DNA of 37,844 nucleotides from Bacteroidota bacterium (GTDB lineage: Bacteria > Bacteroidota > Bacteroidia > Chitinophagales > Chitinophagaceae). A model generated the notes under the pieces. The model was not told where the DNA came from. It searched no databases and saw only the letters and a list, made by a program, of their open reading frames with translations. The stretch is from positions 1 to 37,844 of the forward strand of contig JAKPSI010000127.1 of assembly GCA_029555415.1 (NCBI GenBank), read 5' to 3'. This document shows, in pieces, positions 25,039-33,304 of the stretch. Position 1 is the first letter of the stretch. Each line of letters opens with the position of its first letter. The translations under genes were made by a program, and so were the position numbers.

Positions 25039-28000
25039 TCATTTTTCAATACGCAACAATACGACTTCCAGCGGCACCAGTGTTATCGTTTTGGGTGCCA
25101 CTTCGCCGGGCTCTTCCCCGGTATTACAGTACGTTGTCTTTTTCACCGCCGCCTTCCATTGTAACAAAGTGCTGGCTGTTTGGGCTGAAGGATTGTACAG
25201 CGCCATGATCCAGGCTTTACCGTCATCACTGGGCTTCAGCATGGTTACAACAATATGTTCATTACTGAGTCTGACCAGTGATGCCTCATTTTTCCGGCCA
25301 TCACCCGGTGTAACGATCAAAGGTTCATTGAGCCCCCTGGCAAAGCGGGTGGCCTTCACTGCATCAAAAGCTGCATGCGGCTGCAACGCATAATGATAGG
25401 TAATCAGGCCATCCTGTGAGGCACGGGAATTCGTTTCCCAGTGATTGTTCAATGCCCAGGAATACAGGGCCTGTGTGGGTTCTATCTTTTTACGCCATAC
25501 GGAAGGATCGGTTTGTCCTCCCAATTTATCAGCCGTGATCCCACCCACCTGCAGCAAAGCAGCATCGGGTGTAGCCCAGGTGATGCCGGTCTCCTTATTC
25601 GATACATCCGCCCAATCATTCACTTCCAGCCAGTTCTTGCAGGAACCCGGGATCTGATCTTTTTCCGGTTGCATTTGTCCTAACGGCAGATCGAGCAGCA
25701 CCCTTCCGTCAGGCACATGGAATGGGAATCCAAAATTCACCGCTTCCTTGCCACCCAGATTCGCGAACCGGTAATCACCGGGTTTCGGACTCAGGGGTGA
25801 CGGTTTCTTATCCACGATATTGACGATATCTGCATGGTCCATTCCACTGATCAGTGTTACCTCCCGCACCAGACTGTTACAACCCGGTGCATCGGATACG
25901 ATCTTTAATGTGGCAAGCACAGGTCCATTCTCTTTAACCGAGATCTTCACCGGGCCATTGTGACCAAGTGCATTGACCTTATTGCTATCCAGGAAAAGGA
26001 ATTCATTCAGCGGGCCTTTGCCTGCATCCACGAATTCATTGTCCACTTCTTTGCTACGGATGCTGGTAATACCACCGTTGACCGGATCAAGGGCTAAACG
26101 GATGATGCCGTTATCAAGACCATTGGCCGAAACTTTTATGTTTGTTGCAGTTGTGGCTTTGCCACGCAAAATGCTGAACGTGACCGAACCAAAAGCAGGA
26201 ACCGCTTTTGCAACGAAGGCCAGTTCACCGGTCGACAATCTTTGTGAAGCGATGGTCACACCTTTGGGATCCCTTACTACATCCCCGACTGCAGAAAGCC
26301 CAGCGGGAACCAGTACCAGCGCGGTCTGGTCCCATGAATGGGTATTGAAGACCCTGATGCTGTTTTCCTTCCCTTGTGCCGGAGTTACTTCATTCAATAA
26401 CTGTGTTGAAAGATCATGCGCGATGGTCGCGTATGACTTCTTGATCTCCCATTGTTCCGTTGTTTTCTTGCTTAAAGGACTGGCAACGGATTCATCCGCA
26501 CCCCAGGTGTGTTCAGAGTACAAGAGAACATGCTGCCAGGCTTTATAGAACTGATCGGCCGGGAAAGATTTATTGGCGTTCATGGCATACATCGTCTCTG
26601 CCTGAGTGAGTCGCGATGAAGATTTCCGGCTTTGTGCGGTTTCAAAAGCTGAAGAGCCGGTGCCATCTTCCCAATAACCGGTCCAGTCTCCTTTATACGA
26701 AGGAAGCTTGTCACCGAATTTCTTTTCAAAAGCGCTGAAAGCCTCACTGGTACCGGATACGATGAAATGCGGCCAGGCATAGGTTTCATTCCATTCCTTC
26801 ACGAATTCACTTACTTCTATTTCCGGAATGGCATTATCACCGTGTCCGCTCCAGCGCATATAAGAAATATCAAAAGGATATTTGATCTCGTCCAGTTTGC
26901 CCACATACATGTTCACGAATTTTGCATTGAGATGAGGAATCCCATGTGACAACGAATACCCCTGGTAAGGGATCCAGACCAGCACCTTCTCTTTGCCGGA
27001 CGGAGAGATCCAGTAAAATGGTTTCTCTTCCATCTGTTGCAGAATGGTGCCGATACGGTCGAAATTATTCGGTGCGGGTGAAAAATATTTTATACCGGCT
27101 TTGGACATGGCCGTTACAACACCCCAGGTATAGCCCGGCACATCACTGATCATGGCCGCATCGATCTTTACGCCGAGTTGTTTGGCCGTAATTGCGGAAC
27201 GACGGAACAACTGAAGCAGTTCTTCCGGTTTGCAGATACCGGTCAGTGTATTCAGGAACATGCCATTGATGCTGACCTGTCCGCGTTTCACGGCTTCTGC
27301 AAATTGCTTCTTCTGCGCATCCGTTCCGCGTTCCATCAGCAGATCGATGGCATAGGTCCCTTCCAGGTTCCAGACGAACTTCGCGCCATCCGGGTAATTC
27401 TTTGTCTGCTCCGCGTACTGCATGCCTGTCAGCAGGTTATTGAGCTGTTTCTTTTCAATATTCGTTTGTATCTCCGTATAGCCCACATCAAAATGAGAAT
27501 GCGGTGTAATATAAATGGTGCGTTGTTTCACGGGTTGCAGGATCAGCATGCGGTCCTGCATCATTGTACTGCCGGAGCGGATCGTTACCCGCAGGCTATC
27601 CGTTTTGGATACCGCCGGTACATCCAGACTGAAAGTATGCAGTCCGTCTTCCATGACGATCTTCTTTAATTCTTTCCCATTGATCAGGACCTGCAGATCC
27701 ACCGGATCACCGAAATGCAGTGTGTTCATGATGATAGCCTGCATGCCGGTCCTGAATAAGAAGGGCGAAGGCACCAGATCGATCTGTTCGGCGAATGAGA
27801 ATTTGAAGGTCATCAGCCAGTCGTTACTGTGCTGCGATTGGCCGATGATCTTGAGCCGTGCCGGTTTGCCAGGTGTCAGCATCGATGCGGGAACACGCAG
27901 AAAGGCCAGACCGTGTGCGTCTTCATTATGATCACGGTTCATTTGCTGAAAAACGAACCGGGTGCTGTCGGGCGCACCTGCGGTCCAGTCGGGTGTTTTA

Positions 28001-28392
28001 TTCCCGGGCAATGTCGTTAGCGTGAGTATCTTTTTATCATCGAGATACAGATCGAAATTGCGGGCATCCGCGCTGGTGCCGGAAGAGTGACTGGCCACCC
28101 AACTGAAATACACATAAGGTTCATTTAAGGTGGCGGGTACCGGAGCGGTTTCCCATTCGATCGTTTTCTTTCCATCCGTCGCGCGTGTCAGCAAAGCTAC
28201 CGCAGCGTAATCCGGGAAGGCTGAAATATAATTGATATGCTCACCGCTTATTTCTTTGGAGAATCCGCTCACCCAGTTGATACGACCGAAGAACGGAACG
28301 GTCCTTTGCGCGAAACCCGTGTGCATGCCAAGCAGCAGGGATAGCGTGATGAAAGTGGATCTTACCAGTTGTGCGGGGGTGAAGGGTTTCAT
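25039..28392 (-). CDS. GH38-type alpha-mannosidase with large N-terminal domain
   Basis: From the ATG at 28392 the protein has 1117 residues. A signal peptide ends near GMHTGFAQ. About 260 residues of beta-rich sequence precede the catalytic domain, which opens ITPHSHFDVGYTEIQ with metal ligands H298 and D302 (HxHxDxGY, where classic GH38 has W). A candidate nucleophile is D417 in MISDVPGYTWG. SEHTWGADES near the end of the helical part and a long C-terminal beta region (FNTHSWDQTALVLVP onward) match GH38 architecture. Retaining alpha-mannosidase activity on alpha-1,3/1,6 or other linkages is expected from context. A DUF5054-like relative is an alternative. It sits between the porter (32-bp gap) and GH2 (19-bp gap) genes. 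Confidence 0.8.
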   Translation of the reverse strand: MKPFTPAQLVRSTFITLSLLLGMHTGFAQRTVPFFGRINWVSGFSKEISGEHINYISAFPDYAAVALLTRATDGKKTIEWETAPVPATLNEPYVYFSWVASHSSGTSADARNFDLYLDDKKILTLTTLPGNKTPDWTAGAPDSTRFVFQQMNRDHNEDAHGLAFLRVPASMLTPGKPARLKIIGQSQHSNDWLMTFKFSFAEQIDLVPSPFLFRTGMQAIIMNTLHFGDPVDLQVLINGKELKKIVMEDGLHTFSLDVPAVSKTDSLRVTIRSGSTMMQDRMLILQPVKQRTIYITPHSHFDVGYTEIQTNIEKKQLNNLLTGMQYAEQTKNYPDGAKFVWNLEGTYAIDLLMERGTDAQKKQFAEAVKRGQVSINGMFLNTLTGICKPEELLQLFRRSAITAKQLGVKIDAAMISDVPGYTWGVVTAMSKAGIKYFSPAPNNFDRIGTILQQMEEKPFYWISPSGKEKVLVWIPYQGYSLSHGIPHLNAKFVNMYVGKLDEIKYPFDISYMRWSGHGDNAIPEIEVSEFVKEWNETYAWPHFIVSGTSEAFSAFEKKFGDKLPSYKGDWTGYWEDGTGSSAFETAQSRKSSSRLTQAETMYAMNANKSFPADQFYKAWQHVLLYSEHTWGADESVASPLSKKTTEQWEIKKSYATIAHDLSTQLLNEVTPAQGKENSIRVFNTHSWDQTALVLVPAGLSAVGDVVRDPKGVTIASQRLSTGELAFVAKAVPAFGSVTFSILRGKATTATNIKVSANGLDNGIIRLALDPVNGGITSIRSKEVDNEFVDAGKGPLNEFLFLDSNKVNALGHNGPVKISVKENGPVLATLKIVSDAPGCNSLVREVTLISGMDHADIVNIVDKKPSPLSPKPGDYRFANLGGKEAVNFGFPFHVPDGRVLLDLPLGQMQPEKDQIPGSCKNWLEVNDWADVSNKETGITWATPDAALLQVGGITADKLGGQTDPSVWRKKIEPTQALYSWALNNHWETNSRASQDGLITYHYALQPHAAFDAVKATRFARGLNEPLIVTPGDGRKNEASLVRLSNEHIVVTMLKPSDDGKAWIMALYNPSAQTASTLLQWKAAVKKTTYCNTGEEPGEVAPKTITLVPLEVVLLRIEK

Positions 28393-28424
28393 AACATCAT
28401 ATTTTGTGTACGTGAATGCAATGA

Positions 28425-29801
28425 TCAGGCGTGGATCGACTCCAGGCTTTTTCCTTTGGTTTCCGGTATCATCTTCCATGAAATATAGAATGCAGCCGCA
28501 CTGAATCCGGCAAAAACCAAAAACGTGATGGAGGGTCCGGTTCCGTTCAGCATCATCGGAAAGAACTGACCCACGAGCCAGTTGGCGACCCAGAGCGCCA
28601 TGGTAGAGATCGCTACTGCACTGCTGCGAACGGATGTCGGGAATATCTCTGAAATGATGACCCAGGTGACCGGGCCGAATGAAAAGGCGAAACAGGCGAT
28701 GAACAGGATCACCGGTGTCAGGATCAGCCAGCCATTGTCAACATGCAGCGCGAACAGTACCGCAGTGGCAACCAGTGAGAAGATCGCTCCTCCGATACCT
28801 GCCATGAGTAATGGTCTGCGTCCCCATTTTTCGATCCAGAAGATCGCCACCAGGGTGAACAGGGTGTTCACGATCCCGATCGTGACCTGTCCGCCCAAGG
28901 CCTCTCCCAGCCTGAACCCTGCTTTTTCCAGGATGGACGGACCATAGTATATGATAGCATTGATCCCACTGAACTGTGATAACGCGGCTAATGCCACACC
29001 TATGAATAATGGTTTACGATAACGCTGATGAAAAACTTCTTTGAAGCCCGCCTTAGGTCCTTCCTGAACCGATGCGCGGATCGTACGGATCTCTTCCCTT
29101 GCTGTGAATGGATCATTGATGCGGCCGAGTATGGCTTCCGCTTTTTCTGGTTGCTCACGCATGGCCAGCCAGCGCGGACTTTCAGGAATAAAGAAAATGA
29201 GGATGAAAAAAAGCAGGGCGGGAATGATGCCGACCGCGTACATGCCGCGCCAGGATTCATTCCGGAAAAGCAGGTCTTTCCATTCCGAACCGGTCAGTGC
29301 TGAGCCGGCATTGGATTGTACCATGGCATTGGAGAAATAGGCTACGAGGATACCGATCGTGATCGCCAGCTGATAATATGCAATGAGCTTTCCCCTCATT
29401 TTGGGAGGAGCCAGTTCCGCCAGATACATCGGGCACACTACGGAAGCGACACCGATGCCGATGCCCCCGATGAGCCGGAAAGAGATCAATGAGATCGTGC
29501 CGGAAGAAAATGCGGCGCCAATGGCGGATAACGCGAAAAGCAAAGCGGCGGCAAGCATTACTTTTTTTCGTCCGAAGCCGTCACCCGCACGACCACTGAT
29601 GGCTACGCCGGCGATACAACCCAGTAAAGCCGAACTGACATACCAGCCTTCCATGGCGGTTCCCATGCCGAATTGTTGTGTGACCAGGCGGATGGTACCG
29701 GAGATCACGGCCGTATCGAACCCGAAGAGGAAGCCTCCGAGTGTAGCCGTGACGGTAATGAAGGCCAGCAGTCCTGCTGTACACTTTGCATTATTTTCCA
29801 T
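28425..29801 (-). CDS. MFS sugar porter (SP family)
   Basis: This 458-residue, 12-helix transporter should import a hexose, here most likely mannose, by proton symport. Sugar-porter signatures are present: GFLFGFDTAVISG in TM1, GRAGDGFGRKKVM between TM2 and TM3, PESPRWL at the end of TM6, WIEKWGRRPLLM between TM8 and TM9, and PETKGKSLE at the C-terminus. I use the ATG at 29801. A TTG 21 bases upstream, overlapping the stop of the fusion gene, is possible. The substrate is inferred from its place directly after the kinase-isomerase gene. Confidence 0.92.
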   Translation of the reverse strand: MENNAKCTAGLLAFITVTATLGGFLFGFDTAVISGTIRLVTQQFGMGTAMEGWYVSSALLGCIAGVAISGRAGDGFGRKKVMLAAALLFALSAIGAAFSSGTISLISFRLIGGIGIGVASVVCPMYLAELAPPKMRGKLIAYYQLAITIGILVAYFSNAMVQSNAGSALTGSEWKDLLFRNESWRGMYAVGIIPALLFFILIFFIPESPRWLAMREQPEKAEAILGRINDPFTAREEIRTIRASVQEGPKAGFKEVFHQRYRKPLFIGVALAALSQFSGINAIIYYGPSILEKAGFRLGEALGGQVTIGIVNTLFTLVAIFWIEKWGRRPLLMAGIGGAIFSLVATAVLFALHVDNGWLILTPVILFIACFAFSFGPVTWVIISEIFPTSVRSSAVAISTMALWVANWLVGQFFPMMLNGTGPSITFLVFAGFSAAAFYISWKMIPETKGKSLESIHA

Positions 29802-29818
29802 AAAAGGGTCTTTGCCGG

Positions 29819-32500
29819 TCAACAGGCTTCGTCCTTCACACTGGCCACAACGAGGTATGCTTTTCCGGGTGTATTGTGAGTGATCGTATAACTTTCTGCA
29901 TGTGCCGGAATGATGAACGTTTCGGCATATTCAAACTTCACGGAAGTTCCGCCGGCTGTCACTTCCACACGATCCCCTTCCACCAGCATGCAGCAATGAC
30001 ATTGTCCGTTCGTGGCAATGCTGATACTTCCTGTGAATTCATACCGGTCCACTTTATAAAAATGATCGGGATGTGTGGGCAGCGATACCTGCTGTCCATT
30101 CTCAAGTTCAGTTGCGATGACCGGATGCGAGATCAGTGTTTGGGCCACGACCGCACCTTTCCTGGAAAAGTCAAGGTTATTCATGGCGTGTCCGATATTG
30201 ATGGGGCGTGGCTTGCCATTCAGGTCCAGCCTTTGCCAGTCATACATCTTGAAAGTGAAGATATAGGGGGTACTGCTGATCTCCAGTACCAGGTTATTTT
30301 TCCCGGAAGCGTGTACGGTCCCGGCAGGGATCAGGAAGAGATCATGTTTTTTTGAAGGGAACTTCTGAACATACTTTTCCGCTTCTACTGCGGTACCAAA
30401 TGCCTGCGCGTTATCCAGCGCTTTCCGGAAAGTGCCCGGGTCAATGTCTTCCCGAAATCCCAGGTATACATGTGACGCGTCCTTATTGTCCAGTATATAA
30501 TAAGTTTCATCCTGTGTGAACTTTTCACCGAAATGTTCGCGGATATAATCGGTACGGGGATGGCATTGCAGGGAAAGATTACCGCCATCCATGGTGTCGA
30601 GAAAATCGAAACGGATCGGGAATTCCTTGCCGAAGCGTTTGGCAGCTTTACCCAGTAACTGATCATGTCCGCTGAAGAGCAGCAGATCGAATGAAACTTC
30701 CAGCAACAGGTCATTGCCTTCGATCACGATGCCGTTCTCCGGCGTGATGAGTTCAAACGACCAGGCATAGTTCACTTCTTCCTTGTTCAATCCTTTGAAA
30801 TGCTGTTTCATCCATTGACCGCCCCAGACACCGGCTTCGAACCAGGGTCTTGCCCTAAGCGGCGCTTTCATCATCTTGCGCAGTGTATCGCGGAGGTCAT
30901 GGCCTTCCATCCAGGTGATCTGGTCGATACGCTGTTCATCAACGATGATATCGATATTGGGCAGCGACCGGTCCTTATGCTTTGCCAGCATGGGCCAGTC
31001 GATGAAATAAAAACGTTTGTACATCTGTCCCGCAGGTGCCGGTTCAACAGCCCCGATATTGCAAAGATGACCTGCACGGGAACGGTATTGGATCTCATTC
31101 CTTGGCACATCGATATAGATATTCGTACCCTTCCAGCCTGATAATGTAGCCCCGGTACCATATACGATGCAGATATCCGCATCCGCATCGGGTTGCAACA
31201 ACTCCAGTTTTGACGGGTCGAAGAAATCAGCCAGTTCGCCTTCGAATCGTTTGCCGAATAAGGGATCCTTCTCATTCAGTGAGCCGGCGATCATACGATC
31301 GGTCTCGGCAACCGGCCGCAGACACATGCTGATATCGTACCAGAATACTTTTTTACCGAGTGCCTGCAGTGCTTCATGCAAATGGCGTCTGAAACGTTCC
31401 CAGTACACCGATCCGAATCCGTCCATGACCACGATATGATCATTCGCTATTTTGGCTGCAAGGGTATCAAAGCCTTTAAAGACAGGAACACCGGACCGGT
31501 AGGCCGGATACAGCTGATATCCTTCATGTCCTGTTTTTGTATGCTGAAGCGGCAGCAGGGCCTGTTCACTTTTGCGAAGACAGGTCACCGGTAATTCTGC
31601 AATGCCTGGTGTTCTTTCTTCCTTCACAACAAATGCAGCTCCACTGAGGATACAGGATTCCGTATCGCTGCATGAAATGATACGTGGCAAAACAGAAAGC
31701 CCGGTCAGTGCCGTACGCAATGAAGGTTCAAATAAATGGGATGCTTTGGAAATATTACCTCCCAGCACCAATACATCACAATTGAATTGCTGCAGCCAGG
31801 GCTGAAGGAAGGAACCGAGGTTCTTTCCGAATTGATTGAATACATAAGTGGCCGGCGAGTCCGGATCTTCCGCCAAGGCGCGTACCGTCATATCTTTTTT
31901 CCCGGTCAGCCCCGCGTATTCCCCGAGGATCCAGCGGGTAGAAAAATAATCATCCGCGATACTTTTTTCAAAAGGCTGGTTAAAGAAAGCACCGCTTGCC
32001 GGGATACCCGGATGCTGTTCCACCAGTTTATCATTACTGTAGAATGCGGAACCGAAGCCGGTGCCCAGTGTCAGGAACACCACATTTTTCCCGGCCAGTC
32101 CATACCGGTGCCAGGCACCGATGGCGAAACAATGCGCATCGTTCTTGAATCTGAATTGCGTTTGTGCCAGACCGGTAGCATCGCTCAGTGCCTGCTGGAC
32201 ATGCAGGCCGAATGTAGACTGGAATTTGCCGCCCACATTGCAAATGGCACTTACCCCATTGGCATAATCAAAGGGACCGGGAAAAGCGATTCCAATATGC
32301 TGCACGGAGGTATTTCCTCCCATCAGTTCCAGGATCGTATCGCTGATATTGCCGATGATATCGGTGGCTTGTTCACCGGAATCGATATCCCTTCCGGCCA
32401 TGGACAGCGGTTCATCCTTCCGCTGATCAGGATCGAACAGACCCGCAGTAGCATGGCTGCCGCCTATGTCCATTCCGATTATCTTCTTGTTCACGTTCAT
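29819..32500 (-). CDS. ROK sugar kinase fused to type I mannose-6-phosphate isomerase
   Basis: This 893-residue cytoplasmic protein joins two consecutive steps of mannose use. Residues 1 to about 295 are a ROK kinase: phosphate loop GMDIGGSHATAG (9-20), catalytic FKNDAHCFAIG with D121, LTLGTGFGSAF (144-153) and VLVLGGNISKA. The ROK zinc motif CxCGxxGCxE is absent. Residues about 335-560 form a domain I cannot assign (IVVMDGFGSVYWERF; ADICIVYGTGATLSGW). Residues about 550-893 are type I phosphomannose isomerase: SLQCHPRTDYI with Q645 and H647, QDETYYIL with E665, IPAGTVHASG with H730, and MYDWQRLDLNGKPRP. Likely reactions are mannose to mannose 6-phosphate, then to fructose 6-phosphate. The frame is continuous, with no sign of an assembly join. 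Confidence 0.9.
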   Translation of the reverse strand: MNVNKKIIGMDIGGSHATAGLFDPDQRKDEPLSMAGRDIDSGEQATDIIGNISDTILELMGGNTSVQHIGIAFPGPFDYANGVSAICNVGGKFQSTFGLHVQQALSDATGLAQTQFRFKNDAHCFAIGAWHRYGLAGKNVVFLTLGTGFGSAFYSNDKLVEQHPGIPASGAFFNQPFEKSIADDYFSTRWILGEYAGLTGKKDMTVRALAEDPDSPATYVFNQFGKNLGSFLQPWLQQFNCDVLVLGGNISKASHLFEPSLRTALTGLSVLPRIISCSDTESCILSGAAFVVKEERTPGIAELPVTCLRKSEQALLPLQHTKTGHEGYQLYPAYRSGVPVFKGFDTLAAKIANDHIVVMDGFGSVYWERFRRHLHEALQALGKKVFWYDISMCLRPVAETDRMIAGSLNEKDPLFGKRFEGELADFFDPSKLELLQPDADADICIVYGTGATLSGWKGTNIYIDVPRNEIQYRSRAGHLCNIGAVEPAPAGQMYKRFYFIDWPMLAKHKDRSLPNIDIIVDEQRIDQITWMEGHDLRDTLRKMMKAPLRARPWFEAGVWGGQWMKQHFKGLNKEEVNYAWSFELITPENGIVIEGNDLLLEVSFDLLLFSGHDQLLGKAAKRFGKEFPIRFDFLDTMDGGNLSLQCHPRTDYIREHFGEKFTQDETYYILDNKDASHVYLGFREDIDPGTFRKALDNAQAFGTAVEAEKYVQKFPSKKHDLFLIPAGTVHASGKNNLVLEISSTPYIFTFKMYDWQRLDLNGKPRPINIGHAMNNLDFSRKGAVVAQTLISHPVIATELENGQQVSLPTHPDHFYKVDRYEFTGSISIATNGQCHCCMLVEGDRVEVTAGGTSVKFEYAETFIIPAHAESYTITHNTPGKAYLVVASVKDEAC

Positions 32501-32512
32501 CAGTCAGTCAGT

Positions 32513-33280
32513 TTAGTTGGTTAGGTGCAGGTATCCCCATTTCGACGGCAAATGCATATTCACGGCTCCCTGAGGTGTCCAGGCCCAATAATATTCATGT
32601 GGTATCAGCTCATTATTATTCTTCGTACTTGTTTTATCCACCCGCAGGAAATTGATCCGCCAGCTATGATCCTTCATTTGCTGTCCGGCATCGAGCAACC
32701 TGCTCAGCGGGACCGACAACTCAGCATACCAGCCTTTGTCCGTATCCCGGTCATCATTCAGCGTTCCATCCACCTGCACCGCAGTGAGCAGTCCGGGTGT
32801 ATCCCATTCCATATCCGCTTTGCCACCTTCGCTGTAAGGCTTATCCAGTTTGAGGTCCATCACCGTCCCTGCCGCGTTGATCTCGATCTCCACGTAATTC
32901 TTCCCATCCCCATCCGGGTCAATGAATACCTCAAAATCATTTTCCTTGAACAACAGGTCATCGTGCTTCGTCATGGCAGCCGTTACATGCGGTTCTTTCA
33001 TCCAGGCCAGGATATAGAGTATTGAATCATCATGCATCATTTTGATCCGGGTCTCATACAAGGGAGCCGGACCATTCGCACTGCTGATATCCGTAAATGC
33101 GGAAGACCATACGGCATCCTTCCATTCTTTTGCTCCTGCCTTCCCATCGATCACCGGAGCGTACTTCGGTCTTACCGCTTCATAAACCAAAGGCACCGAA
33201 ACATCACCCTGCTGACAAATACCGGTTACCGGCAGGCTCAGCAGTAAGCATGATAAATGATATACGGATCTCAGGTTCAT
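32513..33280 (-). CDS. Secreted CBM9-like carbohydrate-binding protein
   Basis: The 255-residue protein has a signal peptide ending near VTGICQQ and one beta-sandwich domain of the family 9 carbohydrate-binding type. Supporting segments are APVIDGKAGAKEWKDAVWSS, ILYILAWMKEPHVTAAM, LLFKENDFEVFIDPDGDGKN, YVEIEINAAGTVMDLKL and DKGWYAELSVPLSRL. It ends WAWTPQGAVNMHLPSKWGYL, the usual end of such proteins in Bacteroidota. No catalytic domain is attached. It stands between GH125 and the fusion kinase gene with gaps of 24 and 12 bp, so it probably binds glycan ends in the periplasm or at the surface. The exact ligand is unknown. Confidence 0.85.
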   Translation of the reverse strand: MNLRSVYHLSCLLLSLPVTGICQQGDVSVPLVYEAVRPKYAPVIDGKAGAKEWKDAVWSSAFTDISSANGPAPLYETRIKMMHDDSILYILAWMKEPHVTAAMTKHDDLLFKENDFEVFIDPDGDGKNYVEIEINAAGTVMDLKLDKPYSEGGKADMEWDTPGLLTAVQVDGTLNDDRDTDKGWYAELSVPLSRLLDAGQQMKDHSWRINFLRVDKTSTKNNNELIPHEYYWAWTPQGAVNMHLPSKWGYLHLTN

Positions 33281-33304
33281 ATTAAACTCCTATGTTCGGT
33301 TCGA

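Noticed and set aside
28393-28479. Longer start for the GH38-type protein
   Set aside because: It overlaps the porter gene and hides the signal peptide that begins at the ATG at 28392.
29802-29822. TTG start for the sugar porter overlapping the fusion gene stop
   Set aside because: An ATG 21 bases later gives a normal porter N-terminus; the TTG remains possible but is less likely.
31736-32524. 262-codon plus-strand ORF opposite the ROK domain
   Set aside because: The minus-strand frame has full ROK motifs, and this frame has no recognisable signal.
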